A DNA stretch of 64,000 nt. Origin: Vanrija pseudolonga (taxonomy: Eukaryota; Basidiomycota; Tremellomycetes; Trichosporonales; Trichosporonaceae). The notes under the pieces were generated by a model, which did not search any database, was not told the origin of the DNA, and saw only the letters and a list, made by a program, of their open reading frames with translations. Below, in pieces: positions 46,601-59,159 of this stretch. Every line of letters starts with the position of its first letter. The stretch's first letter is position 1. Position numbers and translations under genes: made by a program. Where the stretch lies: positions 1-64,000 of the forward strand of contig NC_085852.1 of assembly GCF_020906515.1 (NCBI RefSeq), read 5' to 3'.

Positions 46601-48374
46601 CCTTCAACGGCCTCACTGGCGTCGCGCTCGCCTTCATGTCGGTCAATGCGTCCCGCAACCTGTACAGAAAGGCGCTGCGGCACGTCTTCTTCAGCCCCAT
46701 GAGCTTTTTCGACACAACCCCGCTTGGACGCATTCAGGGCATCTTCAGCACCGATGTGAGCACCATGGACAATGCAGTGCCGGTTGCGCTGCGGTACACC
46801 TTGACCACGGCGGCAGGGGTAAGTGGACTCGGTTGGTCGCCTCACACTGACTTGTAGCTCGTTGGCGCGGTCATTGTCATTTCAATCCCCTTTCCGTACT
46901 ATGTAGGAATGTAAGCAAGGGACAGCAGTAGGTAGGATAGCTGATGCTGACGCGCCGCAGTGCGGCAGCTGTCGCCGCCACATATGGGTAAGTCTTCCGC
47001 CATGCTCGACGGCTCACGCTCTAGTGTCATTGTGTTCTACTACCGCCCCTTTGCCCGCGAGTCGCAGCGCCTGGACGCCCTCAACCGAGGCCTGCTGTTC
47101 TCCCACTTCTCCGAGTCGCTCGCTGGCCTGGCCACCATCCGCACATATGGCGAGACGGGCCAGTTCCTCGCCAAAAACGCCCGCCTTGTGGATCTTCAGA
47201 ACCGTGCCACGGTGGTCAATAGCGCTGGCAAACAGTGGCTCTATGTTCGTCTCGAGATGACGGGCTCGCTGCTCATCTTTGCCATCGGCCTCATGTGCAC
47301 CGCTGGAGGGGGCCACATCAACCCGGGTCAAGTGGCCCTGATCCTCAACTATATGGTGGTAACCACGACACAACTCAGCGCGTTATCGGGGGTCAGCACC
47401 ATGCTGGAGACGTCTAGTAAGTACTGGGTATCCCCGCTGCTAACGTAGTCAGTGAACTCTGTGGAGCGCATTCTGCCATATGCAGATGGGCGCCTAGCCC
47501 AGGAGGCTGCCTACGAGAACCCCAGCGATCCCCGTGGCCAGTGGATCGACAAGGGTGCCATCGGCATGGACAAGATTGTCATGGCGTATCGACCTGGCCA
47601 GCCGACGGTTCTGAAGAACGTGTGAGTGGGGCCGGGTACAGTTCATGTGTTGACTTGGCCCGCAGCTCCGTCGCCATCCAGCCTGGAGAGAGAATCGGCA
47701 TCGTCGGACGCACAGGCGCGGGCAAGAGCTCACTCACCATCGCGCTGTGCCGCCTCGCCGAGCTCACATCAGGCAGCATCTCCCTCGACAGTGTCGACAC
47801 CTCCGGCATCGGCCTCCGCGCCCTGCGGTCCAACCTGGCGATTATCCCGCAGGAGCCAGTGCTTTTCAGCGGAACCCTTCGGTCCAACCTCGACCCGTTC
47901 GATGAGCACTCTGACGCTGTCCTGCATGACGTGCTGCAGCGCGCGCACCTTGCCGGGAGGAAAACGCCGTCGGGAAAGCAGCGCTTCACCCTCGACATGG
48001 TGATCGACCCATCCGGCGCCAACCTGAGCGTGGGCGAGCGCTCGCTCGTGAGCCTCGCCCGTGCACTCGTACGCAGCTCCAAGATCTTGGTCCTGGACGA
48101 GGCGACCGCGAGCGTCGACCTCGAGACGGACGCGGCGATTCAGCTCGCCATTCGCGAAGACTGCCGCCGTACCCCGCGGACGCTGCTTTGCATCGCTCAC
48201 CGGCTGCGGACCATTCTTGGCTGGGACAAGATCCTCGTCATGGACGCCGGCGAGGTCGTCGCCTATGCGCCGCCACTCGAGCTCTTTGACGACGAGGATA
48301 GCATCTTCCGGCTCATGTGCGACGATTCTGGCATTGTTCGCGAGGATGTTGTGATGGCGGGGAGGGCGGGGTAG
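43699..48374 (+). CDS. Full ABCC (MRP/Yor1-type) exporter
   Basis: ATP-driven exporter of amphipathic or conjugated compounds, 1422 aa from 11 exons: 43699-43935, 43971-44052, 44105-44485, 44524-45932, 45970-46469, 46509-46818, 46858-46910, 46961-46987, 47025-47416, 47453-47621 and 47666-48374. The first intron is GC-AG (GCAAGT donor), fixed by WMDSLLLRGFKRPLESSDLW on the far side; exon 8 is only 27 nt. TMD1 precedes NBD1 with Walker A GPVGSGKSS (about residue 578), signature LSGGQKQRISIARAL and Walker B LLDDPLSALD. TMD2 follows a linker rich in Lys/Asp. NBD2 has Walker A GRTGAGKSS (about 1202), the degenerate signature LSVGERSLVSLARAL usual in Yor1-like pumps, and Walker B ILVLDEATASVD. No long N-terminal TMD0 is present, as in Yor1. 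Probably plasma membrane or vacuolar. Confidence 0.93.
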
Positions 48375-48585
48375 GGCGAGGGTCGCGAAGTGGAGCACTG
48401 TGTCAGCGAGTGAAGCTGTTGGGTGGTATCGAGCAGGTACGAGGACGAATGAGCAGGCATGGACTCGCCTACTCCACCCCCCGTCCACCCCCCGTCCCTC
48501 CAAAGTACAACCCTGCATTATAATCTATCGGTTTCCGTGTATGAAGTGACCTGAAATATCCCAAAAGAGTAGTAGTCTCTCTCGA

Positions 48586-51293
48586 CTAGATGAAACTGGG
48601 CTTGCGCGAGCGCGGGTTGAGCGATGCAGCAAGGTCGGCCGTCGCGAGCTCGGCGGCCGACTTGGTGGCCATCGCGAGAAGCGGGTGGGCCATTGTCGAG
48701 TGGGGGGACGACGAGTGAGTCGATATCGCGCGGCTGGGCGGAAGCGGTATCGACGGGAGCGTCATCGACGACGGAAGCGTGGGCGACTGCGTCGCGATGC
48801 TACTCGGCGGCGGAGAGGTCGACCTCGATGCCGGGGACAGCGTCGGCGTGCGCTCGCCGTCCGGGGAGAACACTGGCCCCGAGCCGCGCGGCCTGTTGGC
48901 CACGGAGCGCAGGAGATCGGCGTTTCCTTTCATCTGGTTGTAGTACTCGGGCCCGTTGGCCGTGTACATGCGGTTGAGCTCGTCCTCGTAGTAGTCTTCG
49001 ATGACGGGGCGAATGAGTTCTGGGGAGGGTCAGCGGACGCAACAGGCTATCACCGGGGCTTGCACTCACTCTGAGCGGCGGTCAACAACCCGAGGTCGGA
49101 CGTCCACTCGTCGGCGGTGAGCACGAGCGCCTCGAGGAGCTCCACACCACGCAAGCCCTCACGACGCGCCGACTCGTTGAGCACGTCGAGGACGAGCGAC
49201 ACGAGGCGTGGGTTGCGGCACTGCACCTCAATGTCGTGCGGGTAGCATGGGATGCCGTGCTTGCGCGCAAACGAGGGCAGGTTGGCCGGGTGCACTACGG
49301 CCACGAGGGCCGGGCGCGCGTGGAACGGGTTGGCGACTACGCAGCAGTTCGTGATGAGCGGGCACGACTTGTAGATCGACTCAAGGCGTTCGAGCGCAAC
49401 ACCGGTGCCACCTGCCAGCGGCACATGGTTCTTGACTCTGTCGATGATGGTCAACGTGCCGTCGGGGTTCCACTGCCCAATGTCGCCGGTGAGGAACCAG
49501 CCGTCGTTTGTGAACGCCGCACGGTTGAGCTCGCGGTTGTGGTAGCCGGCGCACACGGACGGCCCTCGGACGTACACCTCGCCGCGGGGCGGGTTGTCGT
49601 TGGACGAGTAGCCGGGGTGCACGTCGAGCCTGTCGACGAGCTTGATCTCGCACCCAGGTGCTGGTCCACCGACAGACCCAAACGTCCGCCAGTTGGGGTG
49701 TTGGATCGTGACGCCGCCGCACTCGGTCATGCCGTACGCCTGGATCATCTGTACCAGCGCAATGGACAGGAACTTTTGCGTGCTCGGTGACAGCGGCGTG
49801 CCGCTGTTGAGGATCGTGCGCAGCCGGCCGCCGGTGAGCTCCTTGACGCGGTTGAAGACCATGGCATCGGACAGCTTGGCGAGCCCGGGGATACTCTTGC
49901 TCTGTCCCGCATACTTGGCCTTCATGGCCGTGTTGAACACGGTCTTCTTGAGGCCGGAGGACACCTTGCCCATGATGCCCTTGCGGAGCAGCTCCCAGAC
50001 GGTAGGAACGGCAATCATGACCGACGGCCGCGCCTCCATGATGTCGCCCTTGCAGTTCTTGACGTTGGCGTCGGACAGGGTCTTGATACGCCCGTATGCG
50101 ATGGGCACGCCCGAGAAGATGAAGGTCATCTCGACGATGAACTCGATGACATGAGCGGCGGGGAGGAACGCGAGGTAGCACTCCTGGTCGACCAGCACGT
50201 CCTTCATGAGGATGGCGATGGATGCGGCTGCGACGGTCAGTTGCCGCTCGGTTCTCGGGGGACTCCACTCACCTGCAGCAAGGACATTGCCATGGGTCAG
50301 TAGTACGCCCTTGGGCTTGCCACCGCCACCACTGGTGTACATGAGGCAGAAGATATCGTTGCGTCGCGCGCGGTCGGCCATGACGAGCGCGTGCTCGCGG
50401 CCGAGCTGCCGAATCGCGTCGATCGTATGCAGCTGAATGCCGGGGTACTGATTCCTGATGGCAGAGAGGGCGGCGGTGATCTCCTGCTCGGACGCTCCGT
50501 TGACATTGTCGTACACGATTGCGCGGAGGGTGGGGGTGCGTGCCAGCTGCCGAAGGAGATGGGGTAGGAGGGACGCGTCCGTGAAGATTGCGGGTACTCG
50601 CGCCTCGTTGAACGCTTCCGCCACTGCTGCGGTGGATGCAGTGTCGTATACTGTGCAGATGGGCACACCGTTGAACGCACACGCCTGGGCCATGAACATC
50701 CAGTTGCGGCTGGCAAGTGTGTCAGCCTCGCACCACGCCGCCACGCCACACCACGCCACCGCCGGCCGCCACCACCACCCACCTTGTTGGCGCATAGATG
50801 CCAAAGTATTGCCCCTCACGCCTATCCCCTACACCAATGGTGCGGAGGCCGCAACCAAGGTCGCGAACTTCTTGCAGTGCCTGCTCATAGCTGATCCACT
50901 CGTATGGCGAGAGGGTGAACAGCTCGACGGGCCGTCGCAAGCTAGGCTTGGAGCTGGTGCTGCTATCTGTCCTGGTCAAGATCTTGATCTCCTCCGTCCG
51001 TGCCACGACCTTGCGCTTGCCAAAGCCCTGCTTGGAACCGTGCACTCGGGCGGCATACAACATGATATCGTGGATCGTGTTTATGTTTGACGCCGGGCCT
51101 GTGAGAGAAGTCAGATCGTGCCTTCGACACCTTCCCGCTGTTCATGCTCACGGGAAGTAAGGTCGGTGACGCAGAAGGCTCGGCGAGCGCGCGTTGAGTC
51201 GTGGGGCTTGGGCTGGTCGGCGTCGACTTCCCACGAAGCCTTGCCATCAGTCGGCCGACTGTGGCGAGGTCCGCGGATGGATCTCGCGGGCAT
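48586..51293 (-). CDS. Long-chain acyl-CoA synthetase-like AMP-binding protein
   Basis: Fatty acyl-CoA ligase of the LACS type. Exons include 51293-51131, from 51098 onward, an exon ending at 49070, and 49019-48586; introns of 32, about 70, 45 and 50 bp. After THNI-type region TIHDIMLYAARVHGSK come the ligase motifs: P-loop YTSGGGGKPKGVLLTH, FLPAAHVIEFIVEM, YGMTECGG, and GWFLTGDIGQWNPDGTLTIIDRVKN. Splicing restores the A10 lysine in TAAQKLIRP. Two oddities: the P-loop has GG where LACS has TT, and LAGGTGVALERLE stands where LQGGEYIALERLE is usual. A Ser/Pro-rich tail of about 120 residues extends the protein and no PTS1 is present. The start at 51293 leaves a Ser/Arg-rich N-terminus without an obvious anchor. 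It lies next to an acyl-CoA oxidase on the same strand, suggesting linked roles in fatty-acid activation and oxidation. Confidence 0.87.
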
Positions 51294-53020
51294 GGCGGCG
51301 GGGGCGGCGGCTTGTTGGACGGCGACAGCACCAGCAGCGACAGGGAGAGTTTGAATGTCAACAAGTGTTGCTAGTGGACGCGTGCGCGTGTTGTGGTAGC
51401 ATCAAGAGCCAGAGAGTGGGGTCTCATGGCCGCTCTAACTTTATGTACTCTGCCAGTACGAGACGAGGGCGGCAAGGCAGAGGAGAGCAGAGGCCAAAGA
51501 CGGACCACGGTACAGCAAGGGGAGTGAGAACGAGCAGCCAACGCCGCCGCCAGAGCAGCCAGAGAAGGGGGTGGCGGCGTCGTATGACATGGTTCCTCGC
51601 CTGGAACTGGGACCAGGAGCAATGACCAGGAGCTGCTGAACGTTTCAAGGGGAGCAGCCCAGCAGCAGCAGCATCCAGAGCGAGACAGGGAGGCAGAGGC
51701 GTGTTCGCACGTCAACGGGTGGGCGGAAGGGGCATGGGCACCAAACGGTGTGGGGGTGGGCGGGGGCTCCTGTCTGGCTGCAATGTCTCCTGGGCAATCT
51801 GTTGACATGGGTACGCAGGACAGCAGGCTGACTCGGGGTCGAGGGCACCGTTGCCAAGACCCAACAGGCGCGCCCGCCGCCGTAACATGTCTGGCGCTTC
51901 CGCGGCATGGGATGCGCGAGTTCCGGCAGCGTCCAAACCCTGTTTCCGATGATCCTCGCAGTGTTGGCTCATCTCCCCCGTCTCTGGCCTCGCCGTGACC
52001 AACCACAAACTGGTGCCGCACACATGATTTGTATTTGTGTATTTGTATAGATGTTCAACAAGCGGGAGTGGCCGCTCTCGTGCTCTGCTCTGCTCGCCGC
52101 CATGACGCCTCTGCGACGACGCCACTGATTGTGCGTGTGATTGACGAGGTATAGCATTCCCAGCCACGCGAGTCATCTATCCCGACGGGTTAGAACAATG
52201 CAGCAGGGGTGGCGTTATTCGTATTGTTACACTCTCGCAGCAGTCGAAGCGAGCCAGACGACGATGAGCAGCAATGCGGGGAGGGCGATCTCGGGCTGGG
52301 AGGTGATGGGTGACACCTGCCTGCTCATCAACGCAGCGCGGCTCCTGGCATCTGCTACTTCGGGCCGTCCCACGCGCGTGCTGCCGCACTTGCAGCCGCC
52401 ATCCAGGCAGAGGTGCTCGAAACTTCGTGCACTCCACCTCCATGCCTCGACCTCCACGCGCGTCCGCTTCTTAGCGTGCAGTCGAGATTCCAACAAAGCC
52501 CTCGACTGGTACCCAGATTTGCTAGGCTGCAACCACCGTAAGGGTCGTTGTTCCCTTCGTGTCGTAATGTGCAGGGTGGGAGGGAGAGGTTGCTGGCGGA
52601 AACGGCAGGAGAGCGGAGGCTGGTAACGGGACCACACGAGCGCAGTTTGGAACGTGGCACGAGGTCCCCCTGCTCCTCTTGCTCGCCATCCACGACTGCG
52701 ACAACGCCAATCGCCGAACGCCGCATGGCACACACCAGGTCCACGCTGTTCGGGCAGCGAGACGACATGCACGTACTCCTCGGCCATCACATGGGCCGCC
52801 TCGACTCCACCCCCCCTGCTCCGGCGGAGCAAGATAACATCGGCGCTGGCAGGTGTATCGGCGCCGCCCCGGACCGATGCTCGGTTGAAGGACACGGCAA
52901 CCAAACTCTGCTTGCTAGACCAAGACGTTTTTGCATCTCCTATCACAACGTACAACTCGACATGGGCACTGGAATGATGACTTTGCTATGTTTCAATTTG
53001 CTGCTGCTACACCATGACGC
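51294..53020. other. Intergenic, 1.7 kb
   Basis: Upstream of the ligase and downstream of the oxidase. Minus-strand frames of up to 242 codons (52227-52955) lack an ATG-led family match and read as composition-driven. I see no gene, RNA or repeat that I can support. Confidence 0.5.
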
Positions 53021-55210
53021 TTAGAGCTTGGCGACACGCTTGACCAACACCGTCGAGTCGGGGTTGGGGTCGAGGGTGAGCGTGTTGACCGGGTTCTGGC
53101 GCGCACGGTTGAACAGCTTCTCGTAGACGTTGCCGTCATAGTTGCCGAGCGACGAGTCGAGCTGGAAGTCGGAGAACGACCAGGCGTCGACGAGGTTGAC
53201 GGCATTGGGGCGGATGCGGTCGAGGAGCTGCGAGATGCCGCTCGTGCGGGCGAGGGTGAGCTGGTTGACGGAAACGGCACCAGCAGTGAAGAACTCGGCC
53301 GAGTGCGTCTCCATGGTGTGGAGAGCGTACAGTCTGAAGAGGTCCTGGAGGACGTCGGCGGTCTGCTCGCCAACCTCGGCGGCGACCTTGGCGCGGTTCT
53401 CGAACACGGCGTCGTAGAAGCTCTTGATGACGAGGTACTGCGAGTGGGCCGTCGAGAGGTGCCAGAACTGAACGAGGAGAGAGTTCCACGACTGCTTCTG
53501 GACATCACGGAGGCGGAGCGACTCAAAGGTGAGGAAGGCAGCGCGCCAGCCGAATGCTGCGACAATGTCCGCGTCCGAGTTGAGGATGTCGTAAGCGGCG
53601 CCAGTGGTCTGGCGGTTGAGGTAGTGTGCCAAGATCTTGGAGGTGTCGTTGTTGGGAGCCTTGCCCTTCTGAACGGCACGGGCAGTCTTGAGCAGGTAGC
53701 GCGAGACCTGCTGGGTGAGCATGTAGTTGTCGCCCTCCCAGGTGACGGTGGGGAGGTAGTCCGAGTACCAGGTGCCGATACCAGAGTAGCTCGAGTATCC
53801 GTGGCCACCGCAAGCACGACGGCACATCTCGAGGCCGTCAATGGCAATCGTCGAGGAGAGGGCCTTGAGACCACAAGAGGTGGCGTGGAGGTCGGCGAGG
53901 AGCTCGGCACCGGGCTGGAGCTCCTCGGGGCCGGGCGAGCCCTTGGATGCGGCCTGGGCAGCGAGGTTCTTCTTCATGACCTCCTGGTTGCGGTTGTACA
54001 GCTCAATCATGTTGCGGCCGGTGAAGTGGAGAGCGTAGGTGGCGGCGAGGAGCGGGAGGAGACGGACCTGGACCATCTTGTAGTTGAGGACGGGGGTCTC
54101 GCCGGGGACACCGGCAGCCTCGGCGTCACGGTCCTGGAACTGACGACGGACGGCACAGTAGCGCACGGCGATGGTGACACCACGGGCAAGCGACGCGCCC
54201 GACTCGAGCACAATCATCGAGCGGATGAAGGTGAGGGTCCCGTAGACAAGAGTGGGGGCACCGATACGGCGGTACTCGGACGTCGCGGGGTCGACAGTCG
54301 AGAAGCGGCCGAGCATGTTGATGTGGGGAACCTTGACCTGGTTGAGGAGGAGGAAACCGTTGTCCATGGAGCTGGGGTCGGGTCAGCGGTTGCCGGCGGC
54401 ATGTGTGATAGAGGCTTGATGGAAGCCGACGCCCAAGCCTCTGATCACGCCTCCCCGCACGTCCACTCACTTGTAACCAAACTTGGGTCCAATGTCACCA
54501 ACGTAGATGTTGGGGAGGGGCTCGTGCGTGTCGAGGTCACGGATCTGGAGGACGAAGGGGTGGGGTCCGTAGTTCTTGCCCTTGATGAAGAGCTGGGCCA
54601 TGACGACGGCGTGGTTGGCAGTGCGGCCGAGCGAGCCAATCCACCACTTGGAAGCGGTGAGCTTGGGCGAGTGGAGGACGAACGTCTTGTCCGTGGGGTC
54701 CCAGGTGGCCGTGGTCTCGAGACCACGAACGTTGGAGCCGTGGCCGAGCTCAGTCTGGGCGTAACAGCCAATGTAGCGGTTGGCAATAGCAGGCTCGAGG
54801 AAGAGCTTGTGCTGCTCGGCGTTGCCCTGCTCCTTGAGCGTCTTGAGGAACATGCCGTCGTGGAGACCGTAGACGTTTGGCTCGCCCGAGATGCGGACGG
54901 CAGCGAGGTACTCCTCCTCGCTCCATCCGTGCTTCTTCTCGAGGCGCTTGAGCGTCTTGCCGCGGGCAAGCGAGCGCTGGATGCGGTCGACACGGCCGAG
55001 GGAGAGGAGCTCGTCCTTGTTGAACACGGGCTCGGCCGCGATAATCTTGGTGAGCTTGTCGGCGCGGTCGAGACCCTCCTGGCCGTGGAGGAGGACGGCG
55101 AGGCGGTTCGAGTTGACCTTGGAGCCGCTGCGCTCGGCAGTGAGGAGATCGGGGCCCTGGGGGTCGGAGGGCTTGAGCGCCTGAACCCAGGATGGAGGAG
55201 CGGACGGCAT
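53021..55210 (-). CDS. Peroxisomal acyl-CoA oxidase
   Basis: First enzyme of peroxisomal beta-oxidation: FAD-dependent oxidation of acyl-CoA to trans-2-enoyl-CoA with H2O2 release. 696 aa from exons 55210-54471 and 54371-53021 (intron of 99 bp, long for this window). Visible hallmarks are the flavin/substrate segment YAQTELGHGSNVRGLETTA, SMDNGFLLLNQVKVPH, RRACGGHGYSSYSGI, and TWEGDNYMLTQQ with the catalytic Glu near residue 459. The C-terminal tripeptide is AKL, a conservative PTS1 variant, so peroxisomal import is expected. Size and order match the family throughout. Neighbour on the same strand is the acyl-CoA ligase. A 657-codon open frame on the opposite strand is a by-product of codon bias. 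Confidence 0.96.
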
Positions 55211-56400
55211 GGTGCTATAGGTCTGGTTGGTGATGAGACAATGTTGCAGCCAAGAAAGCGGATGGGAGACGTTTAAAAGGCTTGGGGGACGAGTGGTGCG
55301 GTGGGAGTGGGATGGCTGATGCTGGCTGATGCAGGCTAAACGGCTAGCCGAAGCAAAAGGTTACGGCCCGCGCAGGTCATGAGAGGGGATGCCACTTGCG
55401 CTGACGTTCTGGGCTTTGCTTGCCGAACCGTGGCCCATGGCCCGTGGCCTCGTCGGATCTACGTACGGCCGTCATGCCCCGTGACAAACGGCGTTCGGTT
55501 CAACCCTCGGCGACCCACCCACCTGACCCCATGGGTGGTGCAAAGGGTTGCGGGGCCAAGTCTGCCAGCCAGTGAGCAATTGGCTCAGTTCGAGCCTGAG
55601 CTTGCCCCAGTAAACTGCGTCATCAACCAACCACTCATAACGTCAGCGGCCTTGGGTAAGGTGGGTAAGGGATGCGGGGGGCCGGGGGGAGCAGGATGGC
55701 AAGTGTCGGCAATAGCCGGTTGGGTCAGGTGGTAACAGCAGCGAGATTCGACTTGTTCTTTGTGCATTGGCTTTCAGTCTGTTTGTCTTGATGCAAAGTG
55801 ATGAGCTGCAGACGACCAGGTCCACGGCACTCGTCATATCAGATAGCTAGTGGTGCTTCCCGCACGCTGTTAGCGTGGTGCGTGCGTGCGACGAGGCCTA
55901 TCAATGTCGATGCCCGAGTGAGGCCATGTCACCAAACCACCCCCCGCCGCCCGCCCCAGCCGGTACAGGCCATAGCCGCAGCCGCGGCGTCCTACTGCAG
56001 CAACATAACGTACGCGCCTTCGGGCATCGGTGCGCGAGTCGGGTCAGACGAAGTAAGCTGGAGCGAGGTTAGGCCTACACAGTAAAGTGCGATTGATAAA
56101 GTGCGGCGGTGAGTAAAATGTGTATACGCGAGACGAGCTGGCTCCTGGCAGCGGGCACGTTATGTACACGGGCTGCCGATACGCAGATCATCCAACTCTG
56201 ACTATGTGGCCGTCGGGCGAGGCGCATGGGCACAAAGATGCCTTCGGCAGTGGCACAGCTCGGGTCCCGGCCCGCCACGGCCATTCCATGACCAGATGCA
56301 TAAACAACGATTAGACTAGATGCAGTAGCGTGTGAGGTGCACGGCTCGATTGATACCCGACCCACTCGGCCAGCTCGGAACCCGTGGCAGAGGCAGACAA
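55211..56400. other. Intergenic, 1.2 kb
   Basis: Promoter of the acyl-CoA oxidase (CTTTTAAACG-like sequence about 60 bp upstream of its ATG at 55210) and 3' flank of the permease. No gene recognised. Confidence 0.5.
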
Positions 56401-58441
56401 CTAGCAGAACAGGACACGATACAGCCTCTTCCACCACGGTGCGTCGGCGCGCTTGGCACGCCACTCGCGCATGTCCTCGGCTGTGAGCCACGACTTGCGG
56501 CCCGTGTCGAGGTCGATGTCCTGCGCCTTGTGCGGCAGCGAGCGCTTCCAGAGGAAGCCGACAATGTAGAAGATGATGACGATGGGGAAGGACACGAAGA
56601 CTTGGAAGAAGCCCTCGGCCGCGGCGGCGCCCTTGGGCATCGGTCCAATTGGCCAGACTGCCTACAAGGGAGGTTAGCTCGGCAGTAATGAGGTGCAGCC
56701 ACTCGCTACTCACAGTGTAGAACTGGGCGATGAGCACGAGCGAGATGAGAATGATGCCCATCCAGGAGCCGTAGATGCCGCCAAACGCCTTGAATGGAAG
56801 CTCTTCCAGACTGTGGCCTTGCACGCGCCAGGCCTTGCGGAATCGCAGGTGCGTCACACAGATTGCGAGCCAGGTGAAGAGAGTGCACAGGCCCGACAGC
56901 GCAAGCAACCAGTCAAACACCTTGGTGCCAACATCAGGCGCGACGTTGACAAATGCGAGCGGGCCCCAGATGAAGATGGCCAGCAGGGCCCACATCGGCC
57001 GTCCGGCCTTGTCGACGTTGCCAAAGAACTTGGGCGCGTAGCCCATCTCGGCGAGGGCGACGAGCGGGCGCGAACCGCCGTAGATGCACGACATGGACAT
57101 GGCGAGCACCGAGATGAGGATGGTGGCGTTGACGAGGTGGTCGAGACCGCGGATCTTGGCACGGCGGAAGAGGATGACCAGCGGGGAGCCGTTCGCGCCG
57201 TCGCCCTCGAGGAGGAGCGGCTCGTCGTAGGGGATCGCGAGGCCGACGAGGAGGATGAGCGTGATGTAGATGAAGATGACACGCCAGAAAATGTTCTTGA
57301 TGGCCGATGGCATCGTGGCGCGGGGGTCAGGCGTCTCAGTGGCCGCGAAGGACACGAGCTCGGAGCTGGTGGCGTCAGAAGTGGCGAGGCTAGGTGAGGT
57401 GCTCCACTCACCCAGCATAGGCAAACGCGGCCGTCACAAGCACGGCACAGAATCCCTTGAAGCCAGCTGCAAAGGCACCGGGGTCGTGGTAGTACTTGGC
57501 GCCGATGTAACTGCCGTACGCGCCGTCCTTGGGTCCACCGCCGCACACGCAGACGACGGCGAGGATGATGAAGATTGCAATCACGATGAGCTTGAGGCAG
57601 CCTGTCCAGAACTCGGTCTCGGCGTAACCGAGGGTACCGAACATGACCATGACCTGGGGTGTGGCGTGAGTGTCTGCGAGACGCCGGCGGTCGCGGCGAG
57701 CCACTCACAAAGACGATAAAGTAGAAGATTAAGATCCACGCCCAGAGCGGCACCGGCGTGGTCCAGTACATGACTGTGCTGCCCGCGACGGTGAGCTCGA
57801 GCGGGAGCGTGATCATCCAAGAGAAGACATCTGGAAGGTCAGCGGTGCAAGCCTTGTCCCCACGCACAGTTCCAGCCGAGGGCGAAAGCCAAACTAGGAT
57901 CGAGGAAACGCGAGACCAGCGTGAAGAAGCCACCAGAGACAGGATACAAGATTGCCATCTCGCCCAGCGCCTGCGTCACGTTGATGAGCATGACGCCCAT
58001 GATGATCCACGCAATGAGGATGGCGCCGGGGCCGCCGGTGGCGAGCGCGCCGCCCGAACCGACGAAGAGACCCGTGCCGATAGCGCCTGGGGGAGGAGGT
58101 CAGCGTTATCGCGATAAGGAGGCGGCAACACGTACCGCCGACGGCGATCATCTGCAGGTGGCGCGGGCGCATCTTCTGCTGGAGGTTGGGGTTGTCGTAC
58201 ACTTGCAGCTCGGGCGGGATGTCGCCGTGGGCCACGAGGCCGCTGTTATCGTCGTCAGCTCGTGCGCCAACAACAGTACCCACCGAGTGGTGCCCGGCGC
58301 GCGCTTGAACGACTCCTTGCTCAGGCCGAGCCGTGTGAGTGTGCTCTCCTGCGACGGGTCGTAGTATCCCTCTCCGGCGTGCACGCTGACCTCGGCGGGC
58401 GCATCGAAGCGCCCGCCCTTCTCCTTGTCGGTGTCGGACAT
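56401..58441 (-). CDS. Amino-acid permease (APC superfamily, YAT/GAP group)
   Basis: Plasma-membrane amino-acid/proton symporter, about 560-580 aa, start 58441, stop 56401, with seven or so introns of roughly 35-60 bp. The cytosolic N-terminus is followed by LQQKMRPRHLQMIAVGG and AIGTGLFVGSGGALATGGPG, the signature of the fungal group. Later come QALGEMAILYPVSGGFFTLVSRFLDPS, NYVFSWMITLPLELT, SELVSFAATETPDPRATMPSAIKNIFWR (conserved ATE-xxPR), and MSMSCIYGGSRPLVALAEMGYAPKFF. Helices 11-12 are in the last exons, and the tail ends WKRLYRVLFC. Two AGC-type short exons were not delimited. Substrate range cannot be read. It is transcribed toward the oxidase side and has no obvious tie to the lipid genes. 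Confidence 0.92.
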
Positions 58442-59159
58442 GGGTGGCGAGGGGAGGGGAGGGGTGTGGAGAGCAAAGGGGGAGGTGGCCGACAGTCTTG
58501 GCTCAAGACGGTCTAGGTTATGTCGGTGGGCGAGTGTTCGGGAGGCCGCGGGCGAAGGGACAGGATAGCCGGCTGGCTCGCTGGCTACTCGCGTGGTCAG
58601 GTATCACTCCCTGCCTGCTCGCTCGATCATTGTTTCTTCAGACCAGGTCAGCAGACCTCCGCCCCGCCCCAGTTGCGGCCCCGCGGAGAGGCGAATCCAG
58701 CCGCTGTTGTACGTCACATTTGGGCCAATCAGCTGGACTCTGCAGGGAGAGAGGCGTCACGTATCACGTAGAGGAGTCGCCTCTCTCCACTGCTCCTCCT
58801 CTGCCCGCTCACAAACAACCAACGGATTCAAGGGTATTTGCGCCTTCTTGGCAGCTTGTCGGAAGGAGATCACGCGCGGTAGACGGCTATCTCATTGGCC
58901 CTTGGAGTGGCTAGGGTCAGCCGGCCAGCTGGCCAGCTGCGAGCCGCGTGCCGGTCCACGCGAGGGACACGAGGGTGTCAGGGCCGGGTGGGTGGGGTGG
59001 GCTGGGCTGGGCTGGATGAACTGGCTGGGCTTGCCGCGGCTTGCCAGTTGAAGGCTGGAGGAGAAGGAGCAAGTGCATAGATAAGAGGGAGCTTGAAGTA
59101 CAATGCATATCGCAGTGGCGTTCCTGCGAGTCAGCGCATGCACCTCACCACCTACGCAC
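58442..59159. other. Intergenic, 0.7 kb
   Basis: Promoter of the permease (G/A-rich on this strand, pyrimidine-rich in the coding sense) and 3' flank of the cupin gene. A GGCTGGGCTGGGCTGG run lies near 59000. No gene seen. Confidence 0.5.

Noticed and set aside
52227-52955. 242-codon minus-strand frame between ligase and oxidase
   Set aside because: No ATG start, Arg/Ser-rich composition without domain pattern, no splice-supported extension.
53303-55276. 657-codon open frame opposite the acyl-CoA oxidase
   Set aside because: It exactly shadows the coding exons, ends near their limits, and has the Val/Glu/Gly-rich composition produced by antisense reading of GC-rich codons. It shows no family motif.
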